Origin: Gorsachius magnificus
Taxonomy: Eukaryota > Chordata > Aves > Pelecaniformes > Ardeidae
Length of the DNA: 64,000 nt
Direction of reading: 5' to 3'
NCBI GenBank assembly: GCA_034008185.1
Contig: CM067081.1
Location: forward strand, 185,339,510 to 185,403,509
This document shows positions 25,045-35,406 of the stretch, piece by piece. Within the stretch, counting starts at the first letter, position 1. Each line of letters starts with the position of its first letter. The translations under genes and the position numbers were made by a program. Below the pieces are notes generated by a model that did not search any database, was not told the origin of the DNA, and saw nothing but the letters and a program-made list of their open reading frames with translations.

Positions 25045-26424
25045 GGCTCAGCAGGGCTTCGGAGAGCGGCGTGAACAAAAGACAAGAGGCAGGGTACCTG
25101 GTGTGCCGTGAGGGGGGCTCGGTCCCTGCCCTGCTCCTGCAGGTTCTGGGTGACCTCTGAGGGAAAAGCGATCTTCAGTCAACTCTTCTTTCTCTGCACG
25201 TACAAAGGGAGAAAATTGACGTACGACTTCGAAAGGCCCAAAGTGTTAGAGGGGTTGCAGAATGCAGTAGAGAGTACGCAGTATGTAAAATTGTTCTAGC
25301 TGGAAAATTAATGCCTGCGAATAGCCCATTGAAATGCATAGGGGCTTGAGAAGTACCTTCTTCACTGCTCCCTAAAAACAATGAATAAAACAGCAAAAAT
25401 AAGTAAGGTAGCATATTGCTTAAAAAATAGACCAATATCATATTTTTGCCGTGATCCTGTTTGCCTACCTTGATCTTTCTTCCGCCAGAAGGATAGGGTG
25501 TAATTAATGAAAATTGATTTACCTTGAAAAGTAAAGTGTTAACAGTTTGTAAGAAAAATGAAAAATCTAGAGAATTTGCTGTATTTTTGGTGCTTTAATT
25601 AGAAGCTGCTTTGTTAATGTGCACTTGTCAAAGAGTACGTTGGGAAGAACTTTTGGACAAAAAATACTTTCGCATTTTTATCATTTTTAGCGTCTAAGGT
25701 TGAATTAATACCTTTTTGCAAAATATATGTATTTTGAAGACATTGCATCCTATAGCATAAGTCTATAATTGTTAGATATGAAAATCCAATTGCTTTGGAA
25801 TGAGGATGTTTTAAAACAGACAGGTTATCCTCTTAGTGTGGTATCTTGTCTCTGAAAATATGTACTTTTTAAGGACTAGATTATATGGTACGTTGGGCCT
25901 TCTACTACTCTTTCTTTTTATCTAAATTATGAGTCTTTGAGGATCCAAACATTTTTTTCTTCATCTCCGCAAAGCAAGTGTCAGTTACCCTAAACAACAC
26001 CAAAAAGCAGAGCTCTGAGACAGTTCTGTCGTGATACCCACTGGCACGCTTGCAAGTGTTGGAGGAGACAAATGTAACCATGTTTCTTAACCAGAACCAT
26101 TTATCAGTACTGTGCCTGACTGAAATCACCAGCTCACTGCTTCAAAATACTATATTAACACAAGGAAATACAATAATATACAGCCTATAACAAGAAGGGT
26201 AAGGGTAAGGACTTTCTGACCACCTCTAGTAAACCTCAAAAATCCTCCACTAATTAGTTTTACTCCTAAAAGCAAAAGTTCCAGAAGCCCCTTGAAGTCC
26301 ACGAGGGATTTCACTATTGCTATTGATTTAATACAAAAGTGCTCAGATACTGCAGCAATGGATGGCAGCATAAAGCACCGATAAATCGATTAATAGAGTT
26401 TAGCCTTGGGGTGTGTGTTAGTTC

Positions 26425-27940
26425 ATCTAGCCTCATCTGTCATATATCACAAGCCATTAAATTTCTCCCTGTTACCTCTGTACTGAACCTGGTAATTTGT
26501 TTGACTGAAGCATAACTTGTGTCCAGCTAAATCAAACCTTTCGGAGAAATGTCAGGTGCTGGTACGAAGGCATGAACAGGGAAAATACTTCCCTTTGCCA
26601 GTTTGTTGCAATGGTTCATCATTCTCACGGTGATGGGTGTGTGCCTTGTGTCTCATTTGAATTTCTCTGGCATTAGCTTCCAGCCATTGATTCTTTTTAT
26701 GCCTCTCTCCACTAGGGTAAAGAGCTCCTTAATATCATGCAGTCTCTCCTTGTGGAGGCACTTAGGTGTTGTAATCAAATCACTTCTCAGTTTCCTCTTG
26801 GATAAGCCAAATAAATTGAGCTCATGAACTCCCTCTCACTAAAACATATTCATGTGTCATTGAAGTTTTGTGGCTCTTTTTTTCTACCTTCATCAATTTT
26901 CCAGAGTCGTCCTTAAAATACGGGCCCCGGGACAGTATACAGGATTTCAGTATAGTTAAGGACCTGGTAGTTTTAATACATAACTCAAATTTTCCTATAC
27001 CTTTCTGAATTTAGACATTGAATGCTCGTCTTAGCTTACTTTCCATTCCTGGGATAAGATCTACATTCCTCAATGTGGTGGCGTTTGTCCTTGTTAAAAT
27101 GAGCTCAGGCTGATGCCATTTCACCACAGTAATGCAGATTCATCTGTGCAGCTGCTGGCATTATTGCTGTTTATCGTCTTGCTGGGTATTGTTGTCTGCA
27201 AACTTCATCAGCCATGATTTTATATTTACTTCCAGATCACTGATGAAAGCTTTTAATAATGTTATGTCCTTTATAACATCACTGGAAACAGCTCTTTGGT
27301 AATGCTTTTCTATAAAAGCTTGTGTGTTGAGAGTGGCCAGTAAATCTTGCAAGATTTTGATGTCTCTGTTTTTTTTATCTGCATAGCATAATTTCAACTT
27401 CATGGAACAAAAAAATATATTCAGGAATAAATATCAGATTTGTTTTACAAGCTTTATTTTCCTGGAAACCACATTGATTACTATTGATTGTAGTATTTTC
27501 TTTTAATTATCTTCCAGTTAATTGTATTGCAACTTTTGTAATCTGAAACAATGTTTCAGATAGGAACTACAGGCCAGTAACCAGAGTATAAAATAAGAGC
27601 ATTCTATTGAGATAACCCTCTTTTGGGTTATCTTCTGGAGTTTTCTGGGAATGCTAAGATTTATTGGAACTAGTAACAGCAGCGTTCTTCAGGAAATTCT
27701 TTCATGGTTTCCTACTGTGAATTGTCTAGCTCTGCTGATTTTGAAATATTTATACCTGGTCAATGTTTGTTTAACTTTCTTCTGGTTTGCTAATGGACAG
27801 AAAATTTTTTTAAAAGACTTAATTTGTTGGTTTTGCATTGTCAACAACATTGTCATTAGTAGTGAAACCAGTTTTATTTCTTTTGTTCTTAATTTATTCC
27901 AAAAATTACAGCATTGTATTCTTAGTCCTTCATTCTGTCA
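26425..27940 (-). mobile_element. Ancient amniote CR1 LINE, degraded, antisense
   Basis: On the + strand the order of recognisable blocks is that of an old CR1 read backwards. First come 3'-terminal blocks (atcacaagccattaaatttc; ttccagccattgattctttt; tgtaatcaaatcacttctca). Next is the tctgcaaacttcatcagcca block, then aaccacattgattactattg, and lastly a ttgttcttaatttattcc region matching internal ORF2. Divergence and indels are much heavier than in the other CR1 copies, so the insertion is old. This assignment rests on remembered amniote CR1 consensus text; a masking run would settle the edges. Confidence 0.75.
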
Positions 27941-27962
27941 GCTGCAGGGATTTATTTCCGCG

Positions 27963-27980
27963 CCTCCCCCCCTCCCCCCC
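27963..27980. repeat. C-rich homopolymer tract
   Basis: Two C runs of seven or more separated by a T, at the left-hand outer edge of the ancient CR1's internal end. Confidence 0.85.
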
Positions 27981-28956
27981 AATGTAATATTTCTCAGTTG
28001 TGCAGTGTGAACATTATGGTAATTCCTACACAATGGAATAATTTCTAATTTATACCTTTTGTTATTTTTATCTTGCTGAAACTTCAGTTGGCACCATCAT
28101 CTCTGTGCCACTCTAAGATGCTTGTCTGCCAGACAGAGGACTGGACAAAGCTGGCGTATCTGCTGTTACTCTCTGCATCTTTTCACCACCAGGTTTGGTG
28201 AAACTTTCATGGACTGTTCCAGAAGATAATGCCTTTGCTTCCAGGCTTTGACCTTGTGTGTTCACACAGAGAATATGAAGCAGGGTAACCAACTCGGTAT
28301 AGGAGATTTCCCCCAGGAGAATCCACAAATTTCAAGCCTGCTGTAGTCAGTGGGCAGGAGGGAGGGAGATGTGAAGGGGGACAGGGGTGGGGGGAATGGA
28401 GCAGGGAGAAGCAGCATTGCCTGGTAGATGGTTCTTTCAAGTCAGCTCATATTGGTAAGTGCAGATGCCATAATATCATCTTAGAGCTAATGTCTTGGAG
28501 ATGTGTTGGAGTCTGATATCTTGTCAAAAAGAGGAGATGCCCCAGTCCTTTATTCCCTTTGGGGTCATGCTACAAGGTTCAGAGAGGCTGTGGTATGGTG
28601 TTAAATAAATAAATAAAATAAAATAAAAAGAATGCCTCCTATCCCTATCATCATTTTGTGCAAAAAGTTGCCTGTACATGTGTAGGATGATCAATACAAA
28701 GACAGAAGGAATAAGAACACTCCCTCCCCCAGCTTCTAATGTTTTAATATCCTGACTGAACATAGGCATGACAGAGAAAAACTAACTTCTGAGACTTGAG
28801 TGACTGATGTTGGCAAATGCTGCACCCATTTCTCATGGATGTAAAATAGCTGGTAGACTGAATAAGAAGAAATACATCTTAGAGCCTAAGCAGCAGAGAC
28901 CCAAACATGGGTTAGGAATAGTAACACACAAAGTAGCTCCTAGAACTTCTAAAAAT
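27981..28956. other. Intergenic sequence, nothing recognised
   Basis: Only the AAAT simple repeat at 28602 stands out. Confidence 0.5.
28602..28629. repeat. AAAT/AAAAT simple repeat
   Basis: Three AAAT units followed by AAAAT units. Confidence 0.9.
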
Positions 28957-29210
28957 TCACAGAAGGGTTGAGATTGGAAGGGACCTCTGGAAGTTATCTG
29001 GTCCAACCCCCCTGCTCAGGTAGGGCCACCTCGAGCCAGTTGCCCAGGACCATGTCCAGACATCTTTTGAATATCTCCAAGGATGGAGGCTACGCAACCT
29101 CCATGGGCAACCTGTGCCAGTGCTTGGTCACCTTCACAGTGAAAGCGTTTCCTGATGTTTAGAGGGAATCTCCTGTGCTTCGGTTTGTGCCCATTGCCTC
29201 TTGTTAAACA
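28957..29210 (-). mobile_element. CR1 LINE 3' fragment, antisense
   Basis: It begins with the reverse complement of a CR1 3' end (tcacagaagggttgagattg) and passes through the typical gggacctctgg, gtccaaccccc and ttgcccaggaccatgtccag blocks to cccattgcctcttgtt. It is a different CR1 subfamily from the copies at 442 and 31764, judging by its diagnostic bases. Confidence 0.85.
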
Positions 29211-30406
29211 GTTGAAACCCAAAGCCTTTGGAGAGCATGCATGTTGGCCATTCCCTTCAGACTGCAACAAGGAGAAACCTTGCTGGCCAGGCTAGTACCT
29301 GCTTCAGAACAGAGTTTGTGTCTTGCAGTTTATTTTCTCCTTAAAGTTAACAGTCTAATTATGATATTTCAGCAAATTACTAGGGAAAAAAAAACTGATG
29401 ATGAACTTTGGAGGAATGGAAATGTTCTTTCCATGCAAACATTTCTGCTGCAGTGAAGAAAAAAATCCTAAAAGTGGTACGGTCAGAGTTATTTCCACCA
29501 GTGTGCCCTAGCCTTTGTCTTCAGTGTCCTTGAACTGGCCCATAAAAGATTGCCATGTAAAAATCTTCTAAGTAGCAACCTTTTATTGACACAGAAATAT
29601 GTAACTGTCTACGTATAGTTATGTTGGATAACCTGTTCTGAAGTAGCCTGTAGTTATGTCTGTTCTTCCCATGTAAAATTTATCTACCACTCAATTCTTT
29701 TTTCTCACTTCAATAATATTGACACTCATAACTTTGTAATGGAAGAGAAGCCTTTTAGGACATTATTTCTACAATATGCCAGGTACTGCTTTTCAAATAG
29801 TCTTTGGTGCTACATAATGAAGTTGTCCACGCATGAGGAAATGTTATAGTTCCTTTACTGAAGACCTATGTTGGATTCATAGCATCAAAATTCTCTGAAC
29901 TAACAGTAGTGGACCACCATGTAAATAAAGGAGGAAAATAGCAATTTCCAGAATTCTGCAGCGTGATTCATCTCATCCTATGGTAGACATATAATGTAAA
30001 TGACCTAAATTGTGCTCTAAAAGTAGTTGGTTTTTTCCCTAGCGATAGAGACTAGGAAGTTAGCTCAGAAGCAAGTGCCACAATGCAGACTCCTAATGTG
30101 AGCTGAGGTGAATCCCATCTGGTGAATTCCAGCAAAGAATATTGTTTCTTCTGAAACATATTTCTTTGAAATTTTTGCTTGAATAATTTGATTGCTAAAT
30201 GTTGGCCTGTGATTAGTCTAAGAGAAATCACTATATAGTGATACGTGTTCTGTTTCCTGACTGAGCAGGAAAACATCCTGTAACAGGGTTTCTGATGCAA
30301 ATACAAATGTAATTCTATTTTTTTTTCCCTAGTTAATATATCTTAAAAATATACTCTGTGTTAGTTGCTCTTTTTAGTAACCTCTAAGGTGATCTAATAA
30401 TGATCG
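29211..30406. other. Intergenic sequence between CR1 fragments
   Basis: AT-rich, with no recognisable gene or repeat. Confidence 0.5.
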
Positions 30407-30636
30407 AAGAAGTTCAGATTGGACATTAGGAAAAGGCTCTTCACTGAGAGGGTGGTCGGTCACTGGAACAGGCTGCCCAGGGAAGTGATTACAGCACCAA
30501 CCCTGCCGGAGTTCAAGGAGCATCTGGACGATGCTCTTAGTCATGTGGTTTAGTTTTAGGTAGTCCTGCAAGGAGCAGGGAGTTGGACTCGATGATCCCT
30601 ATGGGTCCCTTCCAACTCGAGTTATTCTGTGATTCT
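30407..30636 (+). mobile_element. CR1 LINE 3' fragment, sense
   Basis: A short 5'-truncated CR1. It contains ttcagattggacattaggaa, then aggctcttcactgagagggt and cactggaacaggctgcccag, and ends gggtcccttccaactcgag with ATTCTGTGATTCT at the 3' end. Confidence 0.88.
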
Positions 30637-30805
30637 AAAGCAAATTCACTTTAGTCAACTATTACAGCAACTGCACATTGCACATTTAGGGTATTGTTGG
30701 TATGAAAGTTTTGGCTGATAAGTGAATTACGGTTACCTCTACTTCTGCTCCTCAGTCAGCAGTTCTAATTCTGGCTGCCAGTGTCAGTTTGCTAATACCA
30801 TTTTG

Positions 30806-30903
30806 ATCATAGAATCGTTTAGGTTGGCAAAGATCTTTAAGATCATCAAGTCCAACCCTTAAATCCAACCCTGCCATCCCACCACTAAACCATGTCCCTA
30901 AAG
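30806..30903 (-). mobile_element. CR1 LINE 3'-terminal fragment, antisense
   Basis: About 100 bases: atcatagaatcgtttaggtt, a gatcatcaagtccaaccc block, and accactaaaccatgtcccta. This is the reverse complement of a CR1-Y-like 3' end. It lies 170 bases from the oppositely oriented copy at 30407-30636. Confidence 0.82.
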
Positions 30904-31763
30904 ATCAGAAAAGAAAGTCTTTATCTAGATGTTTCATGATTAAAATAAAAGGTTTGAAGCTCAGAGACTGGTATAAGGCCCTTCTGTCTTCCATTTCTGG
31001 GAATGAATCCATCTAGCCCAACAAAATCAGTTAGGAAGTTTCCAAAAGTTACTTTCTGTTGACTCGTGCTCTGTGTGTGCTCGTAAGTACTGGCAGACAG
31101 CAGCTTGAACAACTCTCTGCCAAATCGTCATATTCAAGATCTGCATTAATTTTCAGCATTGTGGAAACAGTATTCGCTACTTCCCACCTACTGTCTTGTG
31201 ATCCAGGGCTGAGCAGAAGCTTGTATCAAATAAGCTGTGGAAATAAACGTTGTCTCTCTTTTTCAGCTTGTTGAAAGACAGTAAATGTCAAGGCCATATA
31301 AGGGATTTATTGAGTAAGTAGCTGCAAGGACTTTACATGAAAAACAAGAAGACAACAATGAAGTTAATGACTCGAAGTCATCCTTATCCTGAAAAATTCT
31401 TGATGATGCAAAAATCAGTAAAAATAATGCCATTTGACTTATGCTTGACATGCTCTTCTGGTCAGCTGGGCTGTTTAAAATTAGTCCCCTTCAGTCACCT
31501 AAAAGCCCAGCACATTTGATTGCTCATACATCAATGTTTGCATATAAATATCCTCAAAATACAAGCAGAGTGGAAGGCTCTCCCTTACACTTCTGGCAAA
31601 TCCAACTCAGCAGTGACTCTGGGGTAATTTCTTTGAGACAGAGAATCTGGAAGCGACATGGCTGGAGCCGAACCCTTCTGTCAGTCATCACCTAGTGGGC
31701 AGGCTCATGTTTTACATGATCAGATCATCAGTGGGTAATGGCACAATACTCTGAAGATCATTA
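30904..31763. other. Intergenic sequence between CR1 fragments
   Basis: No recognisable gene or repeat. Confidence 0.5.
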
Positions 31764-32258
31764 TGGTGCCCTCAGCACAAGAAGGACATGGATCTGTTGG
31801 AGCGGGTCCAGAGGAGGGCTACAAAAATGATCCGAGGGCTGGAGCACCTTTCCTATGGGGACACACTGAAAGAGTTGGGGTTGTTCAGTCCAGAGAAGAG
31901 AAGGCTGTGGGGAGACCTTATTTCAGCCTTTCAGTACTTAAAGGGAGCCTACAGGAAAGATGGGACAATCTTTTTAGCAGGGACGATTGTGACAGGACAA
32001 GGGGTAATGGTTTTAAACTAAAGCAGGGCAGATTTAGACTGGATATAAAGGAAGAAATTTTTTACAATGAGGGTGGTGAAACACTGGAATGGGTTTCCCA
32101 GGGAGGTGGTGGAGGCCCCATCCCTGGAAACATTCAAGGCCAGGTTGGATGGGGCTCTGATCAACCTGATCCAGTTGAAGCTGTCCCGGCTCATTGCTGG
32201 AGGGTTGGGCTAGATGACCTCTAAAGGTCCCTTCCAACCCAAACTATTCTACGATTCT
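31764..32258 (+). mobile_element. CR1 LINE 3' fragment, sense
   Basis: It begins in the ORF2 C-terminal region (ccctcagcacaagaaggaca, then gagcgggtccagaggagggc) and ends at ggtcccttccaacccaaact with attctacgattct. A frame encoding [20 protein letters not shown] survives for about 77 codons and then breaks. Same subfamily as the copies at 442-892 and 9612-10272. Confidence 0.9.
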
Positions 32259-33597
32259 CCATATGGGGATAACCTCATATCAATTTCTCTGCAAGCTGGG
32301 GGGTTAAGGTCTTTTTGCCGGCATTTGTCTTTGAGACCCCTCTGGAACTTTCCTGGTACCAGGGTGAGACTATCTGGGAGGAGCCTCCACCCTGTCCCTC
32401 CCAGCCTGAGGGCACTACAGAAGGTGAGGAATTAAGGATCCTAGTTACCCCACGTGCCCATGAAGTTCTCTTTCCTCTACTGCCTTCATTCCTGTATGCA
32501 GTCACCACAATTTCTGGCTTTTGATAGCAATCTCGATGGTCTTGTCCCTGAAACTCAAGCATCTCCATATTGCAGAAAGGTTACAGACTGGTCCAGGCAA
32601 TGAGAGTGGGTTTGTTCACTCACAGTGAGAAATGTCTGTGTCAATAGAAGTTTTGAGGATAGTGTGTGGGCAGGAATCTGCTGTCCCTAGGGAAACCTTC
32701 ACCATGCCAATTTAGGATATATGGAAAACCTAAAAAATTGGAACCTCTCCATTAACTTAGTAAAAGTTATTTTGGCAGCCATTTTTGTCTTTATGCCTGC
32801 TTGTAGAAACAGTTTTGGTTTTTTTCTGTGCTTCTGTAGTACATTTGCTTAAAGGCATCTGCTCTTGCCTCTAGTAATCCTGTGCCACGGTAAATCCGAA
32901 TTCTGTGTTTGAGTTAAAAAGCTTAAAGGGATTGTTTTGGCTAATCCTTCATATACCAGATTTTTTTAGGATAAGGTTGCAGGATAAGGTCTCCATCCAC
33001 ACTTGTATTTGTCCTGAAGGTTGGTCCTTCTGTGTTTCTTCGCAAACTCTATTTGCCTCCAGTAGAGGACATTGCGTGCATTAAATACTAAAAATCCCTT
33101 CCTGAGGACTCCTCCCTCCTGTAAAGTGAGTTGTCATTGCTTCTGCCACAGAAAGCTTTGAGATTAGCAGGTTGTGTCTAAGACCCTCCTTCTGAATCAC
33201 TCATGGCATGAAGACTTGTCATACAAAGGTGGAACCTGCTTGTGTAGTTCACATTTGTAACCTGGTACAGACTCAGTATGTAAATTACTTCCAGATTTGT
33301 AAAGCTGCTAGATGGAGTGCTATTTGGGCACAGTCTTTCACTTGAAATTTTTTAGACAGGAGGTTGGTCCAATATTACTTTCCCCAGTTTTCTGAGTGAG
33401 GGCTCTGATGACCACAGGACCACTGTTCTCAGCATGAGCCTGCATGTGGACAATCGATGGAGGATGAGAGGAAGGTTTCCTAGAAGTAAATCTATAATCT
33501 TCATGGTGCACTGTGCATAATTACCTTCAGCATCTGCCCACTCCCCTCTCTGACCTTGCTTTCAGTGTTGTTCACGCTTGGGCCAATGTTGACAGGT

Positions 33598-33626
33598 TCT
33601 CCCACCAGTTTATACCGGGTGGGAGA
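33598..33626. repeat. Inverted repeat, 9-bp arms
   Basis: TCTCCCACC (33598-33606) and GGTGGGAGA (33618-33626) with an 11-base spacer. Confidence 0.9.
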
Positions 33627-35377
33627 GACTTACGCCATGTACAGGGAGAAGGAGTTGTTTAAAGGTCTCTGAGTTTAAGCATGGCTGTGCTCTTGGCACA
33701 GTGTGAATGTGAATATAAACAGCAAACAGGCTGTGAAGAACAACCATTGAGGGGTAAACTGTCTTCCTTTTCCATCATTTAAAGGACTCACTGAAACAGA
33801 TGGAAATGCCCGTGAGGTTGCTGTGCTTGAATGAAAGACACTTTTTGACAAGAGATTACCACTCTACTGCAGGCTGCTTTTCTTCTGGTCATTTTTCTTC
33901 TCATTGCAGATTCTCTTTGCAGCTGAAATCTGGAACTTCTTTCTGACGTGATAAATGTCATAAAATGTGCATAAAAAAGGAAAACATTGACAAAAGCAAG
34001 ACTCATTAATACTGAGCAAGCAGAGGCCTGTGTTAAAGGATAACACAAGGTCTAGTGATGGTAGCCGTCCCTCACCATTTCCAGTCCTAAATTTTGTAAG
34101 GGAATTGTAGAACTAGTTTATGGGTGGATTAAACGCTGTTTAATGTTGTTGGTGTGGAACCCCAGCAAATTATGGCTGTGAGTACTGAGGGTCCCCGGCT
34201 CCTAGTGGCTTTGTGAGGAGGCAGTGGTACCCACCATATTGCAGCCCCACGGTCCTATTTATGTTGTCCATCACATGCTTGAAGACATCCTTGTGGGATC
34301 TCGCATCGCAGCAAGGTTATATTCTGCGCCATTCCTTTTGCATCTGGGATTGCAATAAAACACTGTTGGGCTTTTTTACTTTGGAGGATGTAGCATTTAT
34401 ATTGTATCACTAGAACAGTTGCCAGCAATGCCTGTTTGGGTCTCTTTCTATGGGTCTGCTGTGTGCCAGACGGATTTGCGTTGTAACAGTATCTGCATTG
34501 GTATCTTGCTGCTTTGAATAGCAGGGTCTATTTGCTTTGTGTTTTTCAATAATGAAGTAGCCGAAAGTCACCTTTAGTGCTTTCCTTAAAAAGTAACTAA
34601 TCTTTTGATACCCTAGGGCTTTGAATCAATGGGTTTAAATCAATATTTTCTACGTGAAGTTATTGTTTATCTTCGCCCTGCACTCTGCGGACTGAAAATC
34701 AATGAGGTACGTTTGTGAATTGTACAGAACGCGGGATAGGCAAAGAATTAGATGTTCTGCTCTTTTTGGAAATGCATGGAACTAAGGAAATTAAGTGGCA
34801 CTCTTCTCAATAACACCTCTAGTAACTATCGCTGTTTTCATGCAGTTTTGTTCTTGAATATACCTTGGGCACTAATTGAAAAGGAAACAGAATTTTATTT
34901 TTCAGGATGCAGTGAATCTTGAACAGCAATTAAAATACAGAATGTCTCGGCAATCTTTAATAATGTAACTGGTTCGGCAGACAGGAAGAGTTCAAGAACT
35001 GCCTTGCACTTCTTTCACATTTCTTACTTTTAAGAGACCATTACTGCTTACAGTCACCTGGGAGCCCTGGATTCAGCAGAATCTCAGGGGAAAGAGAGCA
35101 CAACAGTGCAACTTTAATAGCATCAGATGGGTGTTTATCTCAGGCTTTTTGGTTTGCTTTCTGAATATGTTATATTAAGAGCGCTACTACGAGCTATGTT
35201 CTTTGAACTCCTTTTTCATCTCTATTTTTAAGAGATGTTACTTGGTCTGAAACTGAGTTTTCTAAGAAAACAGATACTAATTTTATGTAACATTAGTTTC
35301 TGTTATTTCATGAAATGAACACATTCCTGTGGTCTGGAGTAAAACAGAAGGAGCAGGGGCATGTTTTTGGTACCCCC

Positions 35378-35406
35378 AAAGCCTTCTTTTTGTTAAAGAA
35401 GGCTTT
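35378..35406. repeat. Perfect hairpin, 12-bp arms
   Basis: AAAGCCTTCTTT (35378-35389), a 5-base spacer ttgtt, and AAAGAAGGCTTT (35395-35406) form an exact inverted repeat. Confidence 0.95.

Larger units (their letters stand above)
20901..26424. other. Intergenic sequence downstream of GXYLT1
   Basis: No gene recognised on either strand. Contains the candidate distal poly(A) signal at 21817, three inverted repeats and short T runs. Open frames are short and without homology. Confidence 0.6.

Noticed and set aside
31763..32224. 153-codon plus-strand open frame
   Set aside because: It is an out-of-phase reading of the CR1 copy at 31764-32258; the true ORF2 frame is the shorter neighbour and is broken.
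35378..35406. Hairpin as a microRNA gene
   Set aside because: The stem is only 12 bp with no extended pairing on either side, too short for a Drosha/Dicer precursor.
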